Source: Clostridiales bacterium (GTDB lineage Bacteria > Bacillota > Clostridia > TANB77 > CAG-508). Taken from it: a DNA stretch of 64,000 bases. The notes beneath the pieces are model-generated. The model saw nothing but the letters and a program-made list of their open reading frames with translations. It ran no database searches and had not been told where the DNA came from. Shown piece after piece: positions 40,882-49,717 of the stretch (positions are counted from its first letter, which is position 1; the number at the start of each line of letters is the position of its first letter). The stretch is from contig DXVF01000012.1 in assembly GCA_019417465.1 (NCBI GenBank), positions 7,851 to 71,850 of the forward strand. The letters are read 5' to 3'. The position numbers were made by a program, and so were the translations under genes.

Positions 40882-41000
40882 ATAGGTACACAAACAATTA
40901 AATGTGATATAAAAGAATAAATTAAGTATGATGTATAATTAAATCTAGATGTTGTTAGATAATAGGAAAACTAAAGGTATAGAGTAAATTTGACTAATAT
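40882..41000. repeat. Dispersed intergenic repeat, copy C
   Basis: aggtacacaaacaattaaat, aattaagtatgatgtataat, gttgttagataataggaaaa and gtatagagtaaatttgac match copy A in order over about 115 bp. It occupies the 395-bp gap upstream of the radical SAM gene; nothing else is recognised there. Confidence 0.6.
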
Positions 41001-41107
41001 GTTTTTAGATAATTGGATTTGAAAAAAAAATAAAAATGATAAAATTCTAACTAAAATAATCAATAAATAGAAAGGAGATTATAGTATATATTACTATACA
41101 AAGTGAA

Positions 41108-41989
41108 ATGAATATTTTAAAATCGTGCAAGATATGTCCACATGAGTGTAAAGTTAATAGATTAAAAGGAAAAGTAGGAAGGTGTAGGAGTACCAATAAG
41201 ATAAAAATAGCACTAGCTTCTTTACATCAATATGAAGAACCGTGTATTAGTGGATACAATGGATCTGGAACAATATTTTTCTCAAATTGCAATATGGGTT
41301 GTGAATACTGTCAGAATTATGAAATTAGCCAAGTAGGAAAGGGATTTGAAATTTCTATAGAAAAACTAGCAGAAATAATGTTAGATGAGCAAAATAAAGG
41401 TGCACATAATATTAATTTAGTAACACCTACTATGTATGCAGTTCAAATAATTAGAGCAATAGAAATAGCTAAAAGTAAAGGCTTAGATATACCTATTATA
41501 TATAATACTAATGGATATGAAAGTATAGAGACCATTAAAATGTTAAATGGATATATAGATGTATATATGCCAGATTTAAAATACTATTCTGATGATATTG
41601 CAAAAAAATATTCACATGTTGATAAATATTTTGAAATTGCTACTAAAGCAATTAAAGAAATGATTAATCAAGTAGGATATCCAATATTTGATGGAGAGGG
41701 GATAATCAAAAAAGGAGTAATAATTAGGCATTTAGTCTTACCAAACCATATGCAAAACACTAAGAACATTTTGAAATGGATAAAGGAGAATTTATCGGAT
41801 AAAGTTTATGTAAGTATTATGGCACAGTATTTTCCAGCATATAAAGCTAAAGAAATTTCTTTATTAAATAGAAAACTTAATAAAAGAGAATATAAAGAAA
41901 TAGAAAACTTTTTATATACATTAGGCTTGGAAAATGGATACATACAGGAACTTGGTGAGCATGAAGAAGAATATGTGCCGAAATTTTAA
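41108..41989 (+). CDS. Radical SAM protein (PflA-like, COG1313 type)
   Basis: 293 residues. An N-terminal Cys cluster KSCKICPHECKVNRLKGKVGRC resembles zinc or auxiliary Fe-S ligands, then the radical SAM CNMGCEYCQN (CxxxCxxC type) binds 4Fe-4S and SAM. IYNTNGYES and DVYMPDLKYY follow, as in pyruvate formate-lyase activating enzyme relatives. The partner glycyl radical enzyme is not adjacent; target unknown. No in-frame CGG occurs (the cgg near 41795 is out of frame). Confidence 0.85.
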   Translation: MNILKSCKICPHECKVNRLKGKVGRCRSTNKIKIALASLHQYEEPCISGYNGSGTIFFSNCNMGCEYCQNYEISQVGKGFEISIEKLAEIMLDEQNKGAHNINLVTPTMYAVQIIRAIEIAKSKGLDIPIIYNTNGYESIETIKMLNGYIDVYMPDLKYYSDDIAKKYSHVDKYFEIATKAIKEMINQVGYPIFDGEGIIKKGVIIRHLVLPNHMQNTKNILKWIKENLSDKVYVSIMAQYFPAYKAKEISLLNRKLNKREYKEIENFLYTLGLENGYIQELGEHEEEYVPKF

Positions 41990-42131
41990 TAAATAAAAAT
42001 TGTAAAATAGCTTGCCATAAATATACTATTTTGATATATTAATAAAAGTAATAAATATTAAAATAGGATGATAATTATATAGATATAAAATTTCAAGGGG
42101 GCAGTTTTATAAAATTTAAGGAGGACTGTCT

Positions 42132-42476
42132 ATGGAAATTAATAATATTCAATGTGAAATTTACAAAGGTAGAAATGAGTTTAAAAGAATTAATTCAGAT
42201 AAAATAGATATATCCAATTTTTTAAGAGAATTATCAGAAAGGATAGAAAAAATGCAAGACATTTTAGTTATTGATAGAATTGAAGGAGAATATGCTATTT
42301 GTGAAAATAGGCACACAAAGGAAATAATTAATATTAACTTACAAAAGTTACCAAAAGGAATAAAAGAAGGAACAGTGCTAAGATGTAACAATGGAAAGTA
42401 TGAGATAAACATCGAAGAGCAAAAAAACATTGAAAACAGGATAAAACAAAAGATGGATAATCTATGGAGTAATTGA
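42132..42476 (+). CDS. DUF3006 domain protein
   Basis: 114 residues. The DUF3006 core is visible: ILVIDRIEGEYAICENRHTKEIININ, then LPKGIKEGTVLR, and a basic C-terminus. Such proteins normally stand directly before a ComEC-like metallo-beta-lactamase, as here, with 20 bp between. They may share the exported or wall-associated hydrolase's function. The start follows GGAGG. Confidence 0.82.
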   Translation: MEINNIQCEIYKGRNEFKRINSDKIDISNFLRELSERIEKMQDILVIDRIEGEYAICENRHTKEIININLQKLPKGIKEGTVLRCNNGKYEINIEEQKNIENRIKQKMDNLWSN

Positions 42477-42495
42477 GAAAAAATTTAGGGGGCAA

Positions 42496-43413
42496 ATGAT
42501 GAAAAAAGTTAAAGAGAATAATATTGTAAAACTTATATTAACAATTGCTATTGGTATTATACTTCTAATTTTAGGAAGTACAAATGAGCAAATAGGTAAG
42601 ATGCTTGGAGGAATAAATACAGAGCAAGACATAGAACAAGTAGAATTAGATGGTATAACTATATCATATGGTGAACATGTAATTAAAGAAATTACAAATA
42701 CCAATAATCTTAAAGTATATTATTTCGATGTAGGACAAGCTGATAGTATATTAATAGTTAATAATAATAGTACAATGTTGATTGATGCTGGAAATAATGA
42801 TGATGGAGAGTTAGTTGTAAATAATATTAAAAAACTAGGAATATCAAAGCTTGATTATGTAATTGGAACACATCCTCATGAAGATCATATAGGAGGGTTA
42901 GATGATGTAATAGATGCTTTTGATATAGGAACTATATATATGCCAAAAGTACAAACAAATACAAAGACTTTTGAAGATGTATTAGATTCAGTAAGTAATA
43001 AAGGATTAACTATTACAGCACCAAAAATAGGAGATAAATTTCAAGTAGGAAATGCAAATTGTGAAGTTATGTCTACAGGCGAGGATTCTTCAAATTTAAA
43101 TTCTACATCTATAGTAATTAGAATGGAATATAATAATAAAAGTTACTTGTTTATGGGAGATGCAGAAAAAATAAATGAAGATTCGAGAGAGTGGCCACAA
43201 ACTGATATATTAAAGGTTGGTCATCATGGCTCTTCAACAAGTTCATCACAAAATTTTTTAGATCAAGTAAAGCCTAAGATTGCTGTTATACAATTAGGAG
43301 AAGGAAACAAATATGGACATCCACATGATGAAGTTATTAAAAGATTAGAAAATATAGGAGCAATTATATATAGAACAGATTTACAAAAAGATATATTAAT
43401 AGAACAAGAATAG
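42496..43413 (+). CDS. ComEC-like metallo-beta-lactamase-fold hydrolase
   Basis: 305 residues. An N-terminal membrane anchor (KLILTIAIGIILLILG), then the metallo-hydrolase domain of ComEC/Rec2: YYFDVGQADSILI, IDAGNN, GTHPHEDHIGGLDDV (HxHxDH metal ligands), LFMGDAEK and LKVGHHGSSTSSSQNF. It lacks the ComEC channel, so it is a stand-alone secreted or membrane-bound nuclease- or phosphodiesterase-like enzyme. It pairs with the DUF3006 gene. Confidence 0.88.
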   Translation: MMKKVKENNIVKLILTIAIGIILLILGSTNEQIGKMLGGINTEQDIEQVELDGITISYGEHVIKEITNTNNLKVYYFDVGQADSILIVNNNSTMLIDAGNNDDGELVVNNIKKLGISKLDYVIGTHPHEDHIGGLDDVIDAFDIGTIYMPKVQTNTKTFEDVLDSVSNKGLTITAPKIGDKFQVGNANCEVMSTGEDSSNLNSTSIVIRMEYNNKSYLFMGDAEKINEDSREWPQTDILKVGHHGSSTSSSQNFLDQVKPKIAVIQLGEGNKYGHPHDEVIKRLENIGAIIYRTDLQKDILIEQE

Positions 43414-43448
43414 AATTTTATTCTATTTACTTTAGCTAGGATATGCAT

Positions 43449-43490
43449 AAAAAACAACTCATGAACTTTGATGGTTCGTAAGTTGTTTTT
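43449..43490 (+). terminator. Terminator after the ComEC-like gene
   Basis: aaaaaacaactcatgaac...gttcgtaagttgttttttatt hairpin with T-run. The rest of the 43414-43740 gap is A/T-rich, with no clear gene. Confidence 0.75.
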
Positions 43491-43740
43491 TATTGGTGCC
43501 AATGAAGTAGTTATCTACAACTTTTTGGCTCTCATAGACAATTGATATAAAAATCAATCAATTTATAATAATTTAACATAACTTTTATAATTTGGCAAGA
43601 TGTTATCTGTTATTTTTCTTTTAGTAGGCTACATAAAAAATCGCCTATAAGTACTTGAAAAAATCAGCTTTTTTATGATAGAATAATCGTGAAATTTACT
43701 AAGATATCACTGTATAAATATTGTATTGGAGGTTTACGAA

Positions 43741-45177
43741 ATGCAAAAAATAAATAAGTTACATGAATCAGTCATACTATCCATAAAAGATGGCGATGGA
43801 TTATCCTTAGATGATATACATCAATTGAAATCAAATCATTGTAGTGTTTTGCGTAGTGCTCATGTTGGTAATTTAGATGCACAAACGCTGTTTTTAGCAA
43901 ATGAAGGTTTTTCAATTATGCTAGATGAATATGCTAGAGGTAATATGAGAGTATATAGGCCAGCCTATAAAATAGAGAAGGGAAGCGAAAATCTTTTGGG
44001 GAGCAAAGATAATCTTCCTATAAGTCATCTATATTTTAGTGGTAATACAGATTACGGTAATAATTGCATTGCAACTTATCACTATGATAATTTGATATCA
44101 TTATTTCCCAATAGTATTAAGCTAACATCGTCTCATCTTCTAAAGCAAGAGGCTCGCGTTTATGAAGCATTCAAAATACTTTTACAAAACAGACCTCAAT
44201 CATTTGCAAGATTAATTGAAAAAGATGGTACAGTTTTTCGTTTTAAGAAATGTGAAGATGAAAAAATATTTTTTTATAATGATTTAGGCGGAGAGCGAAT
44301 GTTTAAAATATGTAAATTTCCTGACATAGTAATACAAGGATTACAGTATACCGAACAACTATTTAAGGGAGAACAAGTAGAGTATTCACCAATAGTAACA
44401 TTGGATGTGGATGCAGATGTTTCTCTGATTACCCTATGCGATATAGATTGGAAAAATCTTAGTTCAAAAGAATACATAACTGCCATACACTTCTCAGGTC
44501 TTGAGATGATTAATTATATGGTAAAAAATAAAAATTTAGCATCTCAACATGTGATTGCAATGAATGAAATTTTTAATTTATTAATACATATTTGGACAGA
44601 GGAATTTCCAAAGGAAATAGAAATACTAATTGTTCCTACAGACTCTATTAGTTGTTTTATCTGTGATACTCAAGAAAAATTACAGATTTTAAATAAATCT
44701 TTCTCTGCTAATAAAGATCTTCATGAATTGAACGAGAAAAAGAGAATATTATGGAAAAAACACCAGAAAGATACATCGGAATATATAGCCTCTCTAACTG
44801 ATGAAGAGCTAGTGTTATTAATAAAAAACATAGAGCCTAATGATGCTCCAGAGGCTTTTGTAAAAACTTTATTTGAAACAAGAAAATTGTTAGCGCAAGG
44901 AGATTTTATAGAAAGAAAATTATTAAATCAGATTGCTTTCAATCATCTTTTATATAAAAATATGGAAGACATTGGAATTACTGATTTAGAACACAAAATT
45001 GATGAAAAAAAAGTAGTTATGGAAAAAGCAAGTATTGTTTTACCAGCATCCTTAACTCAATATGATTTACTAAGGGGAGATAATATGTATTTTCCTATAT
45101 TAGCTCGTTCATTAAGTTCAAATGAATTAAGAAATTTTAATAGGAGGATTCAAAAAAATGATAGTAGAAATAAATGA
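43741..45177 (+). CDS. Hypothetical protein, 478 aa, in an accessory segment
   Basis: The start is ATG 43741 behind GGAGG. No signal or membrane segment is seen. The protein is mixed alpha/beta with a helical C-terminus (EYIASLTDEELVLLIKNIEPN). I do not recognise the family. The stop overlaps the start of the next gene by about 20 bp, so the two form an operon, possibly a two-gene accessory module. Codon use is a little more varied than the core genes. No in-frame CGG occurs. Confidence 0.6.
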   Translation: MQKINKLHESVILSIKDGDGLSLDDIHQLKSNHCSVLRSAHVGNLDAQTLFLANEGFSIMLDEYARGNMRVYRPAYKIEKGSENLLGSKDNLPISHLYFSGNTDYGNNCIATYHYDNLISLFPNSIKLTSSHLLKQEARVYEAFKILLQNRPQSFARLIEKDGTVFRFKKCEDEKIFFYNDLGGERMFKICKFPDIVIQGLQYTEQLFKGEQVEYSPIVTLDVDADVSLITLCDIDWKNLSSKEYITAIHFSGLEMINYMVKNKNLASQHVIAMNEIFNLLIHIWTEEFPKEIEILIVPTDSISCFICDTQEKLQILNKSFSANKDLHELNEKKRILWKKHQKDTSEYIASLTDEELVLLIKNIEPNDAPEAFVKTLFETRKLLAQGDFIERKLLNQIAFNHLLYKNMEDIGITDLEHKIDEKKVVMEKASIVLPASLTQYDLLRGDNMYFPILARSLSSNELRNFNRRIQKNDSRNK

Positions 45178-46172
45178 CAAGGAATTTTGTGATAGAATTC
45201 GAAAATCTCCTCGTTTAAATGAATTATATGACCATTTTGAAAGAATTGCTAATGGTAGCACAAGTACCTTACAAAGTTCCAAAAACAAATAAAACATATC
45301 TTAGAAAAGATTGTGATTATATACGACACGAAAAAATCTTCAAAAAAAATCTATGTACTTTCTTAAAACATGGAATATCAAGTATTCCATATTTGGCGGA
45401 AGAATTTTTAAGAGTAGATAAGGCTTTATTGGATTACGCAAATTTTAAGGGTTCAACTCAAGAAGCTCCATTAACGTATTGGGAAACAAGCTCCGCAGAT
45501 GGAACTAGAGCAAGAACTCTTGCAGAATATACTAGTGGAAAATATATAACTTTAACAGATTCTCCAAATCTAGGTAATAAAGAAGCTTTTGATAATTCTC
45601 CATATCACCCAAATTCATTTTTCTATCATGGAGTTTTTATTGACATATGTCCTAAATTTTTAAAATCACAAACCTTTCATCCAGCCTTTAAAGATGGTTT
45701 TGATGTAATATGGGAAAACACAACATTTCAAATGTATGGAAATAATCGTGTAGAACAAATCGGATATATTTCCCAATGCTTGAAGCCTGATGGTCTATTA
45801 TTATTGTTTGAAAAATTAAATGCTAATAATACTGATGATTATCTAAAAATGGAAAAAATTAAAGATAAATTTAAAGCCAAATATTTTAAATTGGATCAAA
45901 TAAAAAATAAAAAAGAAAATATACTAAATACAATGGAAAATGGACAAGTGACGAAAGTACAATTAATAGAAGCAACTTCAAAATACTATGAATATGGCGC
46001 TCTTATATGGAATTCTGCTAATTTTTATGAAATTGTCGCATCGAACTCAAAAGAAAATATAGAGCATTTTCTAAATTTGTTACCTAAACCATATGTGCCA
46101 AAAAAATTTATTCTTGAAAATCAAATGGTTTCTTGTTTATGGGGAGATATCTCATTAAACAGTAATAAATGA
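45158..46172 (+). pseudogene. SAM-methyltransferase-like protein, single +1 frameshift not at CGG
   Basis: A start at ATG 45158 (behind AGGAGG) reads MIVEINDKEFCDRIRK, then LYDHFERIANGST, up to a stop near 45285. The larger frame (from 45219) has FDVIWENTTFQMYGNN and CLKPDGLLLLFEKL, a class-I methyltransferase-like segment. The join needs +1 in the stretch tccaaaaacaaataaaac, an A-rich run, with no CGG. It may be a mutation, a read error or transcriptional slippage. It is listed as a broken gene, with the caution that slippage could rescue it. Confidence 0.55.
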
Positions 46173-46207
46173 TAACATCTTTCATATTAAATGAAAACAA
46201 TGTACAA

Positions 46208-46240
46208 CTGGAAGAAAAGTAATTTTTTCTTCCAGTTTTG
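46208..46240. terminator. Terminator between the methyltransferase-like gene and argS
   Basis: actggaagaaaagtaattttttcttccagt hairpin with a T-run. Confidence 0.75.
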
Positions 46241-46246
46241 AAATTA

Positions 46247-47905
46247 TTAAATTTTATCTAGCACGTCAATCCCAAGAATATTTAATCCATTTTTTATAAC
46301 CTTACCGATTGCTCTTACTAAATACAAACGGACATTACTTAGCTCTAGATTATTATTATCAATAATCTTATAGTCATGGTAATACTTCGAGAATAACTTT
46401 GTAAGAGAATATACATATGTAGCAATATTGTTAACAGTAAGATTTGATACAGATTTTGAAATAACCTCTTCAAATTCATTCAATTTTTTTATTATTTCAT
46501 ACTCAGATGTATTATTAAGCAATGAAAAATCTACATCATCTGAAATACTCATTTTATTAAGCATAGATATAATTCTGGCATAGTTATACTGAATATATAA
46601 ACTAGATTCTCCATCAAAACTTAATGCATTTTCCCAGTCAAAAATAACATTCCTTTCATTTGATGACTTTAAAATAGCATATTTAACAGAAGCATATGCT
46701 ATTTTTTTAGATGTTTCTTCATCTACATTTCCATATCTCTCAAACAAGCTCTCTTGGACTCTCTGAAGGGACTCCGTCATAAAGTCTTTCAGCAAAACTA
46801 CCTTACCTTGACGAGTCGACATCTTGCCATCTGACAATAGTACGAAAGAGTAATGAACGACTTCTGGAGGTATGTAACCTAACATCCTCAACGAAGCAGC
46901 AATTTGTTGAAAATAAGTTTTTTGGTCTTCACCCAAAACAACAATATTTCTATCTGTTTTAGTATTTACTTTATCAATTGTATAGGCAATATCTCTTAAG
47001 GGATATAAAGAAGTTTTATCTTGACGTGTAAGAACTAAATAAGGGCTTTCTAAAGGAATATTGTACTTATTTTGGTCTAATACGAATCTACCTGTTTCAT
47101 CTTCAAATAGATTCCCAGTTTTTTTCAAATCATTCAAAATCTCCAAAGTTCTCCCGCTAGTAATATAATCCGATTCATAATCAAATTTATCGTAAAAAAT
47201 TCCTAGTTCATTAAATATTGAAACTTGACCTTCTAGACAAATATTCACAACATTTTTAAATTTATCAATAACATCTGGATTGCCATTTTCAAGTTCATGA
47301 AGTAAAGTGAAAACCTTTTGTTCGAACTCAGGATGATTTTTTATATCATTGTAAACTTCAACGTACAGAGACAATAAATCCTCAAATTTTATATCATCTT
47401 TTCCTTCAATAGCCAAAACAAGCATTGCGATTTGTTTTCCTATATCATTCACAAAGTAATGGACATCAACAGAATATCCCTCAAATTTTAATAATCTAGT
47501 TAATGCGTCTCCGATAAGAGCATTTCTAGCCCTACCAATGTGTGGTGAGGCATTGGGGTTTATACTGGTGTGTTCAATAAAAACGCTCTTTCCTTTTCCA
47601 GAATGAGAAGAACCATAGTCATCTATACTATTTATTTTATCTAATGTTTTAGCAAATAAATAGTTTTTAGATAAAAATATATTAAAATAGCCATTAATAG
47701 CTTCTGTATGGTCGATACTTTGTAATGAGAATTCATCTACAAGCCTTAATGCGATTTCATTAGGAGATTTTTTAAAGATTTTTGCAAATGCGAAACAAGG
47801 AATCGAAAAATCGCCGAAATCTACGTTACTGGGTGTTTGAACATCTATAATGTTTTTATCTATAGTTAGTATTTTTGCAACTAAATTGATTATTTGTGTT
47901 TTCAT
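46247..47905 (-). CDS. argS: Arginyl-tRNA synthetase
   Basis: 552 residues, class I. The HIGH-type signature is SPHIGRARNALIGDALTRLL, the KMSK-type SDGKMSTRQGKVVLLK, and the C-terminal DALR anticodon domain includes YNYARIISML and VRAIGKVIKNGLNILGI. No in-frame CGG occurs in 552 codons. It lies among accessory genes, so it may be an extra copy rather than the main enzyme; this cannot be decided here. It is relevant because the window shows abnormal decoding of an Arg codon. Confidence 0.93.
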   Translation of the reverse strand: MKTQIINLVAKILTIDKNIIDVQTPSNVDFGDFSIPCFAFAKIFKKSPNEIALRLVDEFSLQSIDHTEAINGYFNIFLSKNYLFAKTLDKINSIDDYGSSHSGKGKSVFIEHTSINPNASPHIGRARNALIGDALTRLLKFEGYSVDVHYFVNDIGKQIAMLVLAIEGKDDIKFEDLLSLYVEVYNDIKNHPEFEQKVFTLLHELENGNPDVIDKFKNVVNICLEGQVSIFNELGIFYDKFDYESDYITSGRTLEILNDLKKTGNLFEDETGRFVLDQNKYNIPLESPYLVLTRQDKTSLYPLRDIAYTIDKVNTKTDRNIVVLGEDQKTYFQQIAASLRMLGYIPPEVVHYSFVLLSDGKMSTRQGKVVLLKDFMTESLQRVQESLFERYGNVDEETSKKIAYASVKYAILKSSNERNVIFDWENALSFDGESSLYIQYNYARIISMLNKMSISDDVDFSLLNNTSEYEIIKKLNEFEEVISKSVSNLTVNNIATYVYSLTKLFSKYYHDYKIIDNNNLELSNVRLYLVRAIGKVIKNGLNILGIDVLDKI

Positions 47906-48195
47906 AGAAAACTCCTTCCTAAAATTTTATTATATACAAACAAACAGAAAGATTTTTTTCAGTTAGTATATAATATTTTATAGCTTTGATATTTTTCAAA
48001 TTTATATCATAATTTTAAAAAAAAATCAAGAAATAGTGTAAATAGTGTAAAAAACTTAAATTTAAAAGTAAATTCCAGTGAAAGGTAAAGTAGAATTTAG
48101 TTTTAGAATTTATTTTATATCTTCTCTTTTTTTCTTAATCAATATTTCTAATAAAATTATAATTTGGTCAAGATAATTAAAATTTTTAATTTTTC

Positions 48196-48306
48196 TTGAC
48201 TTTATGCTATGGAATAGTTTATAATTAAATTAATAAAACATTAGTGTCCGTTCTGAAAAGAACGTAATCATTATAATCCGATAGCTGAAAAGGCTATCGT
48301 TTTTTA
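48196..48306 (+). ncRNA. Small RNA candidate 1 with promoter and terminator
   Basis: Promoter TTGACT (48196), 18-bp spacer, TATAAT (48220). The transcript starts near 48233 and has an acattagtgtcc-hairpin (gttctgaaaagaac), then the terminator gatagctgaaaaggctatc with T-run ending 48306. No ORF. About 75 nt. The 47906-48195 part of the gap is A/T-rich and without recognised content. Confidence 0.55.
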
Positions 48307-48422
48307 TTGCATATAATTTAGAAATTTTCATATAATATTATTACATTAGTGTCCATAGCTTTATGCTATGTTAGTCATTAGTAAAAGGAGAAAATCTGTA
48401 ATATTGACTTTCTCCTTTTTTA
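48307..48422 (+). ncRNA. Small RNA candidate 2, tandem relative of candidate 1
   Basis: Promoter TTGCAT (48307), 18-bp spacer, TATAAT (48331). The transcript repeats acattagtgtcc and then has a different hairpin (atagctttatgctat) and the terminator aaaggaga...tctcctttttt. The shared 12-nt 5' start followed by different hairpins suggests a duplicated sRNA. Confidence 0.5.
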
Positions 48423-48713
48423 TCAGCAATTATTTAATTCATCTAATTCTTCTTCTATATTTTTCCAAGGATATACAGAAACTAAATTATAGTTAATTCT
48501 TAATTTATTACATTCTTCTTTTGATAGTTCTTTCATCTCATTAGTAGTCATTGCCCAAGTAGTAAAACATACATTTTTAACACTATTCTTATATGTATAA
48601 TCTCTAGTTAAAGAAACATAAATAATCTTTAAATCTTTTCCAAACTTTTCTCTTATCATATCAGTAGCAATATTGGCAGTTTCGCCTGTAACATGATTAC
48701 CTTCTACTAACAA
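48423..48713 (-). pseudogene. 3' fragment of a phosphoribosyltransferase-like gene
   Basis: 96 codons open directly after a stop and terminator T-run, with no ribosome site. The N-terminal sequence LVEGNHVTGETANIATDMI resembles the PRPP-binding loop (LxVD..xTGxT), and IYVSLTRDYTYKN follows. The N-terminal half is absent. It sits just after tRNA-Leu, a common place for element scars. Confidence 0.5.
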
Positions 48714-48798
48714 AATACATTAAAAAAATCAACCAGATTTTTATTTCTGATTGATTTTCATATTATATCTGTTCTATTTGTTCGAACAGAAACGTCGT

Positions 48799-48882
48799 TG
48801 GTGCCTAAGGTGGGACTCGAACCCACATGGTTTCCCGCACGATTTTGAGTCGTGTGCGTCTGCCAGTTCCGCCACTCAGGCA
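48799..48882 (-). tRNA. tRNA-Leu (anticodon CAA)
   Basis: A class II tRNA with a long variable arm: acceptor tgcctga../..taggca plus encoded CCA, D-loop gtggcggaactggcag, anticodon stem cacga-ctcaaaa-tcgtg giving CAA (reads UUG) and T-arm gtgggttcgagtcccac. It is the only tRNA seen in the window; no tRNA-Gly or tRNA-Arg is present. A terminator-like hairpin (aatcaatcagaaat...tctggttgatt) follows. Confidence 0.93.
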
Positions 48883-49129
48883 TAAATTTGAATGTACTTA
48901 TATATAATAACAGACTTTGCCCAAAATCGCAATATATTTTTTATAAAATTTTTATTTAGGGCGAATTTTTATTTAGACTTATTAAAAATAGTTGGAAATT
49001 AATATAATTCATCTGATATATAATTTAACCATTTTATATAAGAATAATTAAGAGTTAATTGCATTTGAATTATTCTACATAATATGGTAAAATAAAAAAG
49101 ATAATACCTAAAGAAGGAGGGTGTTAAGT

Positions 49130-49612
49130 ATGACATTGCGGAAAGCAGAACTAACAGATTTTGCAAATTACAAAGCAATGTACAAGGATTCTTCTATCCA
49201 ATGGCTATATTTATCAAATAAATCTGATGAAAAAGACATGAATGAAGAAATAAAAGCTATAATTGAGGGGTGGGAATACTACTACACAAATCAATATTAC
49301 GAAAAATACTCTGAGGATGATTTTCGTAAGGATTTAAAGTCAAAAACTATATTCATTATAGAACAAGATTTCCATACTATTGGTTATGTTTCTATTTTAA
49401 GAAATGGAAAAAATGAATATAGAATTGAAGAATGGGCTATGACAATGATTAGCAATATGCAAATATTGGAAGATATTATGGTAGCCATTTTTAGTAAAAT
49501 TCCAAAGGAAAAAAAGATAACAGTTTTTCCATCTAATAAAACTGCAAAAAGTTTTTTTGAGAAGATGAAATTTTGTAAGGATAGAGGAGGAATTTATAGC
49601 AAAAGAACGTAG
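49130..49612 (+). CDS. GNAT-family N-acetyltransferase
   Basis: A 160-residue acetyltransferase fold with N-terminal MTLRKAELTDFANYK, a central YVSILRNGKNEYRIEEWAMTM and C-terminal FPSNKTAKSFFEKMKF. The start ATG at 49130 follows AAGGAGGG. CGG at 49139-49141 (codon 4) gives the expected GNAT Arg, and a +1 shift would meet a stop within five codons. So this gene reads CGG as Arg, unlike the core genes. It is probably acquired. Confidence 0.82.
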   Translation: MTLRKAELTDFANYKAMYKDSSIQWLYLSNKSDEKDMNEEIKAIIEGWEYYYTNQYYEKYSEDDFRKDLKSKTIFIIEQDFHTIGYVSILRNGKNEYRIEEWAMTMISNMQILEDIMVAIFSKIPKEKKITVFPSNKTAKSFFEKMKFCKDRGGIYSKRT

Positions 49613-49640
49613 ATGTAAATTCATCTACGTTCTTTTGCTT
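49605..49640 (+). terminator. Terminator after the GNAT gene
   Basis: agaacgtagatgtaaattcatctacgttct and a T-run; the hairpin starts inside the last codons. Confidence 0.85.
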
Positions 49641-49717
49641 GTTATATGATAAAAATTTTATTTGGTAAAAATATTATAGTCTTAAATGACTAGCGTAATT
49701 CAAAATGTATAGTATCA

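Noticed and set aside
45158..46172. Another CGG-type shift in the methyltransferase-like gene
   Set aside because: No CGG exists near the join; the shift is in an A-rich run.
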